A DNA stretch of 64,000 nt from Sulfurimonas sp. (GTDB taxonomy: Bacteria > Campylobacterota > Campylobacteria > Campylobacterales > Sulfurimonadaceae): the NCBI RefSeq assembly GCF_029027405.1, contig NZ_CP093396.1, forward strand, positions 1,798,001 through 1,862,000, read 5' to 3'. The position numbers and the translations under genes were made by a program. The notes beneath the pieces were generated by a model. That model was not told the origin of the DNA. It saw only the letters and a list, made by a program, of their open reading frames with translations, and did no database searches. Positions 8,841-17,747 of the stretch are shown in pieces (within the stretch, counting starts at the first letter, position 1; each line of letters begins with the position of its first letter).

Positions 8841-10168
8841 TGAATCTGACCCCAAAAGAGATTGTTAAATATTTAGATAAATATGTAATTTCTCAAAAAG
8901 AGGCTAAAAAAACGATTGCTCTTGCTTTAAGAACCAGATATAGACGCATGCAACTAAGTCCTGAGCTACAAGATGAAATAATGCCTAAAAATATTTTGAT
9001 GATTGGCTCAACAGGTGTTGGGAAAACTGAAATATCTAGAAGACTTGCTAAAATGATGAAAGTTCCGTTCATCAAAGTAGAAGCTTCAAAATATACGGAA
9101 GTTGGTTTCGTAGGTCGTGATGTTGAGTCTATGATAAGGGATTTAGTTATTAATTCTATCTCAATTGTTAAAGCTGAAAAAGAAGAAGAAAACAAAGAGA
9201 AAATGGAAAACTACATTATTAATAAAATAGTTGAAAAACTTCTTCCACCTCTTCCTGATAGTGCAAGTGAGAGTAAAAAAGATGATTATCAAAGACTTTT
9301 AATTGTAATGGAAAAAAGAGTGATTAACGGAGAGATGGACGATAAAATTATTGAACTTGAATTTGATAAGATACAGGTAGAATTCAACGACACAAATCTT
9401 CCACCAGAGATGGCAAAAGTTCAAGAAAGTTTTTCAAAAATTTTTGAAACTATGAATAAAGAAGATAATAAAAAAGAAGTTACAGTTAAAGATGCAAAAT
9501 CTATACTAAAACTAGAAGCAAGCAATAAACTTCTTGATATGACAAATATAAATACCCAAGCATTAATTCGTGCCCAAAATGGTGGAATTATATTTTTAGA
9601 TGAAATTGATAAAATTGCAATTAGTGCAAAATCTCAAGGTAGAAATGATCCTAGTAAAGAAGGTGTTCAAAGAGATTTATTACCAATAGTTGAAGGTAGC
9701 AGTGTCACTACTAAATATGGAGTTATAAATACTGATCATATTCTTTTTATAGCCGCAGGAGCTTTTCATTTAACCAAACCAAGTGACCTCATTCCAGAAC
9801 TTCAAGGGAGATTTCCACTAAGAGTTGAGCTTGAATCATTAACAGAAGAAACTTTATATAAAATTCTTACACAAACTGAGAACTCTTTGTTAAAACAATA
9901 TGAAGCTCTTTTAAGTGTTGAAGGTTTAAAACTAGTATTTGAAGATGAAGCAATTAGAGCAATAGCTAATTTAGCTTTTAAAGCAAATGAAATCACAGAA
10001 GATATTGGAGCAAGAAGATTGCATACTGTCTTAGAGAAGATTTTAGAAGATATAAGTTTTAATGCAGATGAACATAGCGGTGAAGAGTTTATTATAGACG
10101 CTAAATTAGTACATGATAAGCTAGATATGGTTGTTGATGATGATGACCTCTCTCGCTACATTTTATAA
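8840..10168 (+). CDS. hslU: HslU ATPase/unfoldase subunit
   Basis: AAA+ unfoldase that feeds substrates to HslV. It is 442 aa, the normal length. The Walker A motif GSTGVGKTE is near residues 56-64, followed by VEASKYTEVGFVGRDVES (pore-loop region). Walker B is IIFLDEIDKI near residue 250, the arginine-finger region is PELQGRFPLRVEL, and the C-terminal segment ends in DDLSRYIL, the tail that docks into HslV. It is the last gene before the era leader region. Confidence 0.97.
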   Translation: MNLTPKEIVKYLDKYVISQKEAKKTIALALRTRYRRMQLSPELQDEIMPKNILMIGSTGVGKTEISRRLAKMMKVPFIKVEASKYTEVGFVGRDVESMIRDLVINSISIVKAEKEEENKEKMENYIINKIVEKLLPPLPDSASESKKDDYQRLLIVMEKRVINGEMDDKIIELEFDKIQVEFNDTNLPPEMAKVQESFSKIFETMNKEDNKKEVTVKDAKSILKLEASNKLLDMTNINTQALIRAQNGGIIFLDEIDKIAISAKSQGRNDPSKEGVQRDLLPIVEGSSVTTKYGVINTDHILFIAAGAFHLTKPSDLIPELQGRFPLRVELESLTEETLYKILTQTENSLLKQYEALLSVEGLKLVFEDEAIRAIANLAFKANEITEDIGARRLHTVLEKILEDISFNADEHSGEEFIIDAKLVHDKLDMVVDDDDLSRYIL

Positions 10169-10173
10169 ACGTA

Positions 10174-10179
10174 TATAAT
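10174..10179 (+). promoter_or_regulatory. Possible -10 element upstream of the era leader
   Basis: TATAAT in GTATATAATCGTAC, 5 bp after the hslU stop codon. If used, transcription would begin around 10186 and the dispersed repeat that follows would form most of the era 5' leader. No -35 box was recognised; support is the perfect -10 match only. Confidence 0.4.
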
Positions 10180-10181
10180 CG

Positions 10182-10328
10182 TACAAGTGCGATGGGCTTC
10201 CTGCCGAAGGTTTCTATGCCCTTTGGGTAAAACCTAGTGTTAACGCAGGTAACGGAATTATTTCCGTTACCTTAATAATAAAGTGAAGGGTTTCCTTTCA
10301 TTTTATGAAATAAAATTAAAGGCAATAA
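10182..10328 (+). repeat. Dispersed intergenic element, copy 1 (leader of era)
   Basis: Non-coding element of about 145 bp that fills the hslU-era gap. It contains a perfect 10-bp stem, GGTAACGGAA/TTCCGTTACC around TTAT (10249-10272), then TGAAGGGTTTCC and a small TTTCA/TGAAA hairpin, and ends with AAATTAAAGG, which is the ribosome binding site of era. A second copy in the same orientation relative to its gene lies before hypB (54320-54452), alignable over nearly the whole length with scattered substitutions and one gap of about 20 bp. It may be a MITE- or REP-like repeat or a structured 5' leader. Confidence 0.75.
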
Positions 10329-10329
10329 T

Positions 10330-11208
10330 ATGACAAAAGCTGGTTTCGTATCTCTTATTGGTCGTCCTAATGCTGGAAAAAGCACTCTAATGAACTCACT
10401 TTTAGGTGAAAATATAGCAATGGTAAGTCAAAAAGCTAATGCTACGAGAAAACGCTCAAATGCTATTGTTATGCATAAAGATACTCAAATAATTTTTGTT
10501 GACACTCCTGGTCTTCACGAAAGAGAAAAAGTTTTAAATCAATATATGTTAGATGAGGCATTAAAAGCTATGGGTGATTGTGACATGATTGTTTATCTAG
10601 CCCCAGTGACAGACTCAGTTGAGCATTATGAAAAATTTTTAAAACTAAATAATAATAGAGTAAAACATATAATTGTAATCAGTAAAATCGATCAGGTATC
10701 CCAAGAAAAATTATTTAAAAGAATCGCTTCTTATAATCAGTTTGCCAGTCATTTTGAAGCTCTAATACCAGTAGCTATACCAAAAAAAGTAGGTCATGAA
10801 GACCTATTAAAAGTAATATCAAAGAATCTTCCAGAGTCACCTTTTCTTTACGACCCTGAGGATTTAACAAGTGAACTTGTTCGTGATATTTATGCTGGTT
10901 TTATTAGAGAAGGAATTTTTGAAAATGTTAGTGATGAAATCCCTTATGAATCTGATGTGCTAATTGACTCTATCGAAGAAGAAAAAGGCTTAGATAAAAT
11001 ATATGCAACAATTATCATAGAAAAAGAGTCCCAAAAAGGAATCATTATTGGTAAAGGTGGAGAATCAATTAAAAGAATTGGTAAATCTGCAAGAGAAAAG
11101 ATAGAAAGATTAAGTGGGAAAAAAGCCTACCTAAACTTACAAGTTAGTGTTAAAAAAGGATGGACTAAAGATAAAGCATTCTTAGAAGAGATAGGCTATA
11201 AAGCATGA
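10330..11208 (+). CDS. era: GTPase Era
   Basis: Essential Ras-like GTPase that binds the 3' end of 16S rRNA in 30S assembly. It is 292 aa. G1 GRPNAGKST is at residues 12-20, G3 is DTPGLHE, and G4 is SKID. The C-terminal KH domain contains GIIIGKGGESIKRIG. The start codon is preceded by ATTAAAGG, contributed by the dispersed repeat element. The stop overlaps the start of the L,D-peptidase gene by 4 bp (ATGA), so the two are coupled. Confidence 0.97.
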   Translation: MTKAGFVSLIGRPNAGKSTLMNSLLGENIAMVSQKANATRKRSNAIVMHKDTQIIFVDTPGLHEREKVLNQYMLDEALKAMGDCDMIVYLAPVTDSVEHYEKFLKLNNNRVKHIIVISKIDQVSQEKLFKRIASYNQFASHFEALIPVAIPKKVGHEDLLKVISKNLPESPFLYDPEDLTSELVRDIYAGFIREGIFENVSDEIPYESDVLIDSIEEEKGLDKIYATIIIEKESQKGIIIGKGGESIKRIGKSAREKIERLSGKKAYLNLQVSVKKGWTKDKAFLEEIGYKA

Positions 11209-12173
11209 GAATAGTTTTTTTAATATTAATAAGTTTAACTTTATATGCGAATAATATTTTAACAAACTATAGAATTAATGGTATTACAAATGTTCAAAAA
11301 CAAATGGATTTCGAGTTAACAAAAGATAAATATTGGAGTGAATATATTAAAAATATTGATACAAGATTTGGTTACTTAGAATCAAATCTAAAAATTCTAA
11401 CATGCAATAAAAATAAGTCAACATTAAACCTATATGTAAAAGACTCTACTAATAGTTATATCCTCCAAAAAGAATATAGTGCTTTCACCGGCGAGATTAA
11501 AGGGGATAAAACTGAGGAAGGTGACCTCATAACTCCAATTGGCATCTATAAAATACTAAAAACATTAACAAAAGAGAATAAACTAGACTCATTTTATGGA
11601 CCATTAGCATTTGTTACTTCATACCCAAATACATATGATATATATAGAGGTAAAAATGGTCATGGCATCTGGATCCACGGACTTCCTAGCAAAGAAAAAA
11701 GAGATTCTTTTACAAAAGGTTGTATTGCTATTGACAATCAAAATATTAAAGCTTTACACAATAATATTGATATACAAAATACTATACTAATTATTGACTC
11801 TAATGAAGTGAAAAAAAATATTTCAAAAAATATTTTAAGCTCTATACTTTCAGAACTTTTCATTTGGAGATATGCATGGCTATACGATGATATAGATGGC
11901 TATTTAAACTTTTATTCAAATGAATTTGTTAGACATGATGGAATGACACTAGAAAGATTTAAAAAATACAAAAGCAGAATTTTCAGAAAACAAGAGGAAA
12001 AAACAATTATATTTAATAACATAAATGTAATTCCTTATCCAAATTCTAAAAATATATACCAAATCACTTTTAAAGAATCTTATAAATCTGATACATTTAA
12101 ATTTTTAGGAGACAAAGTTTTAATAGTAAAGATAGATAAAAACAATAAAATAAAAATAATTACTGAAAAATAA
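11205..12173 (+). CDS. YkuD-fold L,D-carboxypeptidase/transpeptidase, Csd6/Pgp2-like
   Basis: A 322-aa exported peptidoglycan enzyme. The N-terminal signal peptide is MRIVFLILISLTLYA. The YkuD catalytic part shows GDLITPIGIYKI, IWIHGLPS with His158, and TKGCIAID with catalytic Cys173. About 130 further residues (KNILSSILSELFIWRYAWLY onward) match the NTF2-like C-terminal domain of Helicobacter Csd6 and Campylobacter Pgp2, L,D-carboxypeptidases that trim tetrapeptide to tripeptide and set helical cell shape. Length (about 330 aa in Csd6) and domain order agree. It is coupled to era by a 4-bp overlap. Confidence 0.85.
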   Translation: MRIVFLILISLTLYANNILTNYRINGITNVQKQMDFELTKDKYWSEYIKNIDTRFGYLESNLKILTCNKNKSTLNLYVKDSTNSYILQKEYSAFTGEIKGDKTEEGDLITPIGIYKILKTLTKENKLDSFYGPLAFVTSYPNTYDIYRGKNGHGIWIHGLPSKEKRDSFTKGCIAIDNQNIKALHNNIDIQNTILIIDSNEVKKNISKNILSSILSELFIWRYAWLYDDIDGYLNFYSNEFVRHDGMTLERFKKYKSRIFRKQEEKTIIFNNINVIPYPNSKNIYQITFKESYKSDTFKFLGDKVLIVKIDKNNKIKIITEK

Positions 12174-12323
12174 GAAATCGTTGCAAGACTCCTAGAATAT
12201 TGTAGTTTACGAATAAATAACAACATATCATTAGATTTAAGTGATATATAAAAATCTTTAAGCTATATTCCGCTAAAATAAAAGGGTAATATATTAGAAA
12301 AATCATCAATTGGGAAGCATAAA
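12174..12323. other. Non-coding interval after the L,D-peptidase gene
   Basis: No open frame, RNA gene or strong hairpin was recognised here. It is AT-rich and leads into the decayed frame that begins at 12324. AATATATTAGAAAAATC near its end is AT-rich enough for a promoter, but no confident match was found. Confidence 0.5.
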
Positions 12324-12611
12324 ATGATAGGTAACGATTTTATTGTTTATATCAGTCATGATAATACAACAAGATTAAAGCTTCAGTATTTTAAACTGTC
12401 TTAAAATTGTATGAAAAATTTAATATTAAAATAGATAAAATATCTTAATTTTAGTTCATCTTTTGAAGTAAATGTCGATTTTATTATTATACAAGATAGT
12501 GATTTTCGTGTGAATGTAATTGGTTGTAGTTCAATCAAACATTTGTTAGAGAGTGGTATTAACATAAACCAAGAATCATTAAACAAAAAATACTCTGTTG
12601 ATATAAAGTAA
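12324..12611 (+). pseudogene. Decayed reading frame with two in-frame stops
   Basis: One continuous frame runs from ATG 12324 (MIGNDFIVYISHDNTTRLKL) to TAA 12609-12611, interrupted by TAA after KLQYFKLS and by TAG 11 codons later. Downstream it reads SSFEVNVDFIIIQDSDFRVN, then VIGCSSIKHLLESGINI, with protein-like composition. The frame is conserved across both stops, which suggests nonsense mutations rather than random DNA. I do not recognise the family. It lies between the L,D-peptidase and the msh cluster. Stop-codon readthrough is possible but unsupported. Confidence 0.45.
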
Positions 12612-12693
12612 TAAGGTTTGTAGAATAGAATTCTATAAAGGGAATAACTTTTGCTTTACATCGAACAGTTCATTTTAAATAGGGTTAAAACAA
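12612..12693 (+). promoter_or_regulatory. Leader region of the msh cluster
   Basis: An 82-bp gap that should carry the promoter of the nine-gene cluster. It holds the perfect 12-bp palindrome ATAGAATTCTAT (12625-12636), a possible operator, but no certain -10 box. The start codon at 12694 follows AGGG with 10 nt spacing. Confidence 0.35.
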
Positions 12694-14229
12694 ATGAGTA
12701 AAAAGACTGAAGATTCATTTTCAAGTGTCATCTCTGTAAATCCATACAAAGATACATATCTTAGCGGTGTCTCTAGTTTTCTCTCAAGCACTGAAACCGC
12801 ACAATTTTCTAAAGAACAATATGCGATATCTTACTTAAATACTAAAGATTTTATAAATTCTCAAATCTCAATATCAAAAAATATACCAGATGAAGATTTA
12901 CATGATGCAATAAGCAATAAAATTTATGATGAACTTGCTTTAGATCAAGCTGTAACATACCAAATACAGTTTATAGAAACTTTTAATTCACTTGATGAAG
13001 ACAATAGAAATTTTCATGTTTTTGTAATAGATCCGCTAACAATAGCAGAAACTTTTGAAACCACAGTTGAAAAAATAAAATACCTAGATGTTATTGTACC
13101 TTCACCATTACTTCTTAAATCTTTATATGCAAAAGAAATAGTTGAAACAAGTGGCGTACACTGTTATATTTATTTTCAAGAAAATGATGCATTTATAACT
13201 GTTTATAATGAAAAAGAGTTTCTTTATACAAAATCAATAAACTATTCTTTTTTACAAATGCATGAAAGGTTTTGTGAACTATATGGAGAAAGAGTAGAGT
13301 TTGGAGATTTTATTGACTTTTTAAGCAATCAAAATTTAAGAGAAACAGATAGTGCCTATAAAGAATACTTTATAAAATTATATAAAGAAATATTTGCAAA
13401 TATAAACGATATTTTGACTTATGTAAGAAGAGCTTACGAACTAGAAAAAATAGAGCATGTATTTATTGGTTCACAAATTCAAACACTCACTAAACTAGAT
13501 GAGATGAGTGAAGTTGAACTTGGAATAAAATCTAGCAACTTTGAATTTGACTATGGCTTTAAAAGTGATGGTGCTTATGTAGACCAACTCCACGCTTTAA
13601 TGCATGTTTATACAACTCTACCTGTTGAAGAAAAATATAATTGTAACTTTACAACATATTATCGACCTCCAAAATTTGTTCATCGAGAAAGTGGTAAAAT
13701 ACTAATACTAATTGCTGCGTCACTCACGCTTGCACTCATATATCCTGTCACATATTGGATCCTAACATATGCACAAACACTTCAGTATGATCTTTTAAAA
13801 GTTGAATACGCAGAGCTTCATACAGAAAGAACAACGAGACAAGCGACAATTAGGAATAAAGAGGCTGTAAAGACAAAAGTCACAACACTTCTAAACCATG
13901 AAAAGAAAGATTATGCAGAAAAAAAATCTACTCTTATAAAAATTCATGATGTTAAGGTAAATTATCCAATGAAAGCTAAACTGTTAGCCAACCTAACAAA
14001 AGATTTAAACAAATTTAATATTGGGCTTGATTCTCTTTCTTATACAGAAGATGAACAGTTGAAAACATTTACTCTAAATCTAATATCTACAAAAGATAAA
14101 TCAATAACAAAAATGCTTGAATATTTGACTAAAACATATGACGGTAAATTTGATTTTTCACTAAGACACATAGAGTTAAAAAGTAAATCTAAAAAATACT
14201 TTAGTGAATTAAAGGTGAATATATTATGA
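12694..14229 (+). CDS. mshI: MshI/PilM-PilN-like pilus assembly protein
   Basis: A 511-aa inner-membrane platform protein. Residues about 1-330 are a cytoplasmic PilM/GspL-like actin-fold region (FHVFVIDPLTIAETFE, VIVPSPLLLKSLYAK, EHVFIGSQIQTLTKLDE). A single transmembrane helix lies near 342-365 (GKILILIAASLTLALIYPV), followed by a coiled coil (LLKVEYAELHTERTTRQAT) and a PilN-like periplasmic domain. It therefore joins PilM and PilN functions in one chain, as GspL does. It is the first of nine tightly packed genes. The msh name comes from gene order; homologues in Campylobacter belong to the Cts DNA-uptake set. Confidence 0.7.
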   Translation: MSKKTEDSFSSVISVNPYKDTYLSGVSSFLSSTETAQFSKEQYAISYLNTKDFINSQISISKNIPDEDLHDAISNKIYDELALDQAVTYQIQFIETFNSLDEDNRNFHVFVIDPLTIAETFETTVEKIKYLDVIVPSPLLLKSLYAKEIVETSGVHCYIYFQENDAFITVYNEKEFLYTKSINYSFLQMHERFCELYGERVEFGDFIDFLSNQNLRETDSAYKEYFIKLYKEIFANINDILTYVRRAYELEKIEHVFIGSQIQTLTKLDEMSEVELGIKSSNFEFDYGFKSDGAYVDQLHALMHVYTTLPVEEKYNCNFTTYYRPPKFVHRESGKILILIAASLTLALIYPVTYWILTYAQTLQYDLLKVEYAELHTERTTRQATIRNKEAVKTKVTTLLNHEKKDYAEKKSTLIKIHDVKVNYPMKAKLLANLTKDLNKFNIGLDSLSYTEDEQLKTFTLNLISTKDKSITKMLEYLTKTYDGKFDFSLRHIELKSKSKKYFSELKVNIL

Positions 14230-14858
14230 AAATAAATATTGAAGATTATCTACAGAGCATAGATGCTACTTTTAATAATAAAAGTCAAAAAGATATATAT
14301 ATGACTTATGTAATGATTTTTGCTATGATTTTTGCTTTTTCGTATCTGCTATTTTGGGAAGGTTCGCAAAGTGGTTTTGAAAAGAAAAATTCACAAATCA
14401 GCTCAATAAGTTCAAAAATAAATGTTGACAGAATATATCTTCAACAAAACCCACCAGCTAAAATAGTTCTACTTGACAGAGGCATTAAAAATTTAAATGC
14501 CAAACTTCTTGTTAATCAAGCTAACAATGCCTACATAAAGAGTAAAATCGAAACTATTTCTTCGCTTATCTACGATGAAAGAGCTTGGGGAGAATACTTA
14601 CATTCTATTTCAACTAATGCAAAAAAATATAATATAAAGATTATAGATTTTACTAATGAATATGCCAAGAATAACACTTCTTTTGGTCATATTTTAGATA
14701 TATCACTAAGCACTACAGGTAATTATAAAAATACTCTTAGATTTATTAATTCACTTGAACAAAGCGATTTGGTAGTTGATATTCATGCTTTAGATATAAA
14801 AGCTAAGAAAAATCTTAGTACAGAGTTACTTATCTCAGTTTGGGGGATTACATACTAA
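14226..14858 (+). CDS. mshJ: MshJ/PilO-like pilus assembly protein
   Basis: A 210-aa bitopic inner-membrane protein: a short cytoplasmic N-terminus, one helix at about residues 26-44 (YVMIFAMIFAFSYLLFW), a coiled coil, and a ferredoxin-like periplasmic domain (HILDISLSTTGNYKNTLRFI) as in PilO/GspM. It should pair with the MshI C-terminal domain. Its start overlaps the mshI stop by 4 bp (ATGA), and its stop overlaps the next start (TAATG). Confidence 0.7.
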   Translation: MKINIEDYLQSIDATFNNKSQKDIYMTYVMIFAMIFAFSYLLFWEGSQSGFEKKNSQISSISSKINVDRIYLQQNPPAKIVLLDRGIKNLNAKLLVNQANNAYIKSKIETISSLIYDERAWGEYLHSISTNAKKYNIKIIDFTNEYAKNNTSFGHILDISLSTTGNYKNTLRFINSLEQSDLVVDIHALDIKAKKNLSTELLISVWGITY

Positions 14859-15310
14859 TGAAAAATATTATTTTGATATTAATTACTCTATCTATTTACT
14901 CTACTTTGAGTTCAAATGAACTTTCGTGGGTGGATAAACAAGTTGAAGCAATAAAACCTCCAAGAAAAGGCATGAAGAATAAAGCTTTAACAAAAATACA
15001 CAGTCCTTTTATATACTTAAATGCTAAAAAGTATACAAGAAAAAGAACTTCAACATATAATAAATCAGCTAAAGTTTATACAACATCAACAAAATCTCTT
15101 CACTCTAGAAAAAAATTACCAAAAAAATTAGTTCTAAGTGCTGTGATAAATAAATCAGCTCTCATTAATGGAGAATGGTATAATTTAAATGATGTATTAT
15201 ATGGATATAAGCTATCAAGTATAAAAAGAACAGTAATCATATTAAGTAGAGGTGAGAGAAAAATTACTCTCTCAACACGCGATACAAAACAAAATTTAAA
15301 ATTTAAGTAA
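14858..15310 (+). CDS. mshK: MshK-like periplasmic pilus assembly protein
   Basis: A 150-aa protein starting at ATG 14858, the codon that overlaps the mshJ stop. An earlier in-frame start at 14840 would put residues before the signal peptide MKNIILILITLSIYSTLSS. The middle is Lys/Thr/Ser-rich. The C-terminal part matches the MshK/PilP pattern (LINGEWYNLNDVLYGYKLSS, then VIILSRGERKITLST), a small beta-domain that connects the inner-membrane platform to the secretin. Campylobacter CtsR is the probable counterpart (inference). Confidence 0.65.
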   Translation: MKNIILILITLSIYSTLSSNELSWVDKQVEAIKPPRKGMKNKALTKIHSPFIYLNAKKYTRKRTSTYNKSAKVYTTSTKSLHSRKKLPKKLVLSAVINKSALINGEWYNLNDVLYGYKLSSIKRTVIILSRGERKITLSTRDTKQNLKFK

Positions 15311-15325
15311 AGTAGGATAATAGAA

Positions 15326-16942
15326 ATGAGATATTTAAAAAAAATAGTTTACGGGTCACTAATAACGCTTCTTTTATCAAGCAGTAGTTATGCAGATTGT
15401 TCATATGAACTATTTACTATAAGTTCTACGAAACATACAAAAATTATAGATTTTGTAGAACAGCTAAGTGATGAATGTGAATTTAGTGTTATTGTAACTG
15501 ATCCACATGCTGAAAAATTTTTAGAAACTAGACTAAATAAAACTCATTTAAAAAATCTTACAATAGATGAAGTTTTAAATATAATACTAAAAGAAAATAA
15601 TCTTTACTACACTTTAGAAAATAATCTTTTAAAGATATCTTACTTAAAAACTAAAATATTTGGTATAGACTATATTTTATCTCAAAGAAAAGGCTCAGGT
15701 AGTACAAATGTTACCCTAACATCTTCTGGTATTGGTTCTGCTACTGGTGGAACAACAACTGGGGGAACAACAGCAGGAGGAGCAGGTTCTTCGAGTGCTA
15801 AGTCTGGTATTAAAATCGAATCTACTGATGAAGTAAAATTTTGGGAAGATTTAGACAAGGAACTTCAATCCGTCATCAATAGACCTCATGATGTATATAA
15901 GGCAGACGCTCCTATTATAAATAAAAATGCTGGTCTAATAACAATTACAGCTACTATAAGACAAATGAATAGACTGGAAAAATATCTAAGAAAACTTCAA
16001 GAAAAAGTGCAACTTCAAGTATTAATAGATGTGCAACTTCTTTCCGTTACAATGGAAGAAGGAAAGACTACTGGTATAGACTGGAAACAGCTTTATGCAC
16101 TTCAAAATATTCAAATAAAAGCCGATTATATAGCCAAGCATAATGTACCCACATGGTCTGATGACAAAATCACAACAGCAGGTTCACAGGCTGTGAATGG
16201 CGCAAGTTTAGTAACAGTTAAAGCTGGTGGAACATTAAACGAAGTAATAAAATTTTTACAAACTCAAGGTGATGTTGTATCTATATCAAATCCAAAAGTT
16301 TTAACACTAAATAATCAACCAGCACTAATAACCGCAGGGACAGAATATTTTTATAAAATTAAGTCAGAAACAAATCAACAAGGAACAAGTGGTGGTGTGG
16401 CTGCGACTACACAAAATGATACTATTCAGTCAGTATTTGCTGGTGTGTTATTAGATATAACTCCAGAAATATCAGATGACAAAACAATAACTTTAAAAAT
16501 AAATCCTTCTTTATCTGAAACAAGAACAGATATATCACTTGAAAATTCAGCTGAAAGAAAAATGCCACCAGACCTTAATCGTCGTCAACTCTCATCAGTT
16601 GTAACAGTAAAAGATGGCAATAGAATAATTTTAGGTGGTTTAATAAACACAAAACATGTGAAAAAATCCAGTAAAGTTCCCCTACTTGGAGATATACCAG
16701 GGTTGAGTTATTTTTTCAAATATGAAGAAATGACGAAGCAAATCCAAGAGTTAGTTATCATAATAGAACCACATATTATAGATAAGGATAATAATGACTT
16801 ATCTTTGAAAGATTTAGGTTATGAGGGAATAACTGACCAAACAGTTATTTTAAATAAAAGTTCAATTTCTAAGCAATCAAACAATCTTGGAGAAATAGCA
16901 GACACTGAAGTTACTGAAAAGAAAGAGGAAAATGAAAGATAG
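15326..16942 (+). CDS. mshL: MshL-type outer-membrane secretin
   Basis: A 538-aa secretin. The signal peptide is MRYLKKIVYGSLITLLLSSS ending at YADC. The N-terminal STN-like domain (residues about 30-110) includes FVEQLSDECEFSVIVTDP. A Gly/Ser/Thr-rich linker lies near residues 125-155. The C-terminal secretin core has QVLIDVQLLSVTMEEGKTTG, ISNPKVLTLNNQPALITAGT, VTVKDGNRIILGGL and VPLLGDIPGLSYFF, the typical secretin signature. It forms the outer-membrane gate for the pilus or pseudopilus; Campylobacter CtsD is the likely counterpart. Its 3' end overlaps mshM by 11 bp. Confidence 0.9.
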   Translation: MRYLKKIVYGSLITLLLSSSSYADCSYELFTISSTKHTKIIDFVEQLSDECEFSVIVTDPHAEKFLETRLNKTHLKNLTIDEVLNIILKENNLYYTLENNLLKISYLKTKIFGIDYILSQRKGSGSTNVTLTSSGIGSATGGTTTGGTTAGGAGSSSAKSGIKIESTDEVKFWEDLDKELQSVINRPHDVYKADAPIINKNAGLITITATIRQMNRLEKYLRKLQEKVQLQVLIDVQLLSVTMEEGKTTGIDWKQLYALQNIQIKADYIAKHNVPTWSDDKITTAGSQAVNGASLVTVKAGGTLNEVIKFLQTQGDVVSISNPKVLTLNNQPALITAGTEYFYKIKSETNQQGTSGGVAATTQNDTIQSVFAGVLLDITPEISDDKTITLKINPSLSETRTDISLENSAERKMPPDLNRRQLSSVVTVKDGNRIILGGLINTKHVKKSSKVPLLGDIPGLSYFFKYEEMTKQIQELVIIIEPHIIDKDNNDLSLKDLGYEGITDQTVILNKSSISKQSNNLGEIADTEVTEKKEENER

Positions 16943-17747
16943 TATCTTTAATAACTCTAAGGATGTTTTTCTTGATAGTGTAAATGTTCAAGATTATGTC
17001 CAACTAGATAGAGTCTCAACTCTGTACCAATCGCTAAAGGACTCTGTTAAAAAACCATTGAAAATGATACTGCTTTACGGAAAACCAGGAACTGGTAAAA
17101 GTATGTTTTTAACAAAACTTTGTCATGACTTATCATCTTCACAAAAAATTTTCTTATATGATACTCCAATACTAGATGACGGTGAATTTTTCAAATCACT
17201 TGCACATGATTTATTTGATGTAAAATACAATGGAGAACTGAATTTCACTCAATTTATGCTTATCATAAAAAAAAATACCCTAGAAAATGGTGAAGTACCA
17301 TTAATTCTTCTAGATGAAGCTCAACTTTATTCTATTACTCAAATGGAAAAAATAAGACTACTCTCGGATACAAGATGTGTTAAGTTTGTTATAACTCTAC
17401 ATAAAACTGAAAAAGAAGACTTAATAGCAAAAGAGCATTTTCAAACAAGAATTTGGGAAAGTATAGAACTTGAAAATGCATCAAATAATGAACTGAAAAT
17501 TTATATACAAAAAAAACTAATGAAAGCAAATTGTTTCGATAGTGCAAATATGTTTTCTCAAAAACCTGTAAATCTTATACACAAGCTAACAAAAGGAAAC
17601 TACAGGGATACCAATAAACTTTTATATACTTTTTTTGATATATATTCATGGTACTTCAATAATAATCCTTCTGCTATAAATACGAATATTGCTTCCTTGA
17701 AAATAATTGAAATGTCAGCAATACATACAGGTCTCATAGATGCTTAA
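16932..17747 (+). CDS. mshM: MshM/ExeA-like AAA ATPase
   Basis: A 271-aa ATPase of the ExeA/GspA type. Walker A is YGKPGTGKS near residues 49-57 and Walker B is LILLDEAQ. It has no membrane helix. In MSHA and Aeromonas Exe systems this family helps secretin assembly through the peptidoglycan. Campylobacter CtsP, an ATP-binding protein needed for transformation, is the probable equivalent (inference). It overlaps mshL by 11 bp and mshN by 8 bp, and so is translationally coupled on both sides. Confidence 0.8.
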   Translation: MKDSIFNNSKDVFLDSVNVQDYVQLDRVSTLYQSLKDSVKKPLKMILLYGKPGTGKSMFLTKLCHDLSSSQKIFLYDTPILDDGEFFKSLAHDLFDVKYNGELNFTQFMLIIKKNTLENGEVPLILLDEAQLYSITQMEKIRLLSDTRCVKFVITLHKTEKEDLIAKEHFQTRIWESIELENASNNELKIYIQKKLMKANCFDSANMFSQKPVNLIHKLTKGNYRDTNKLLYTFFDIYSWYFNNNPSAINTNIASLKIIEMSAIHTGLIDA

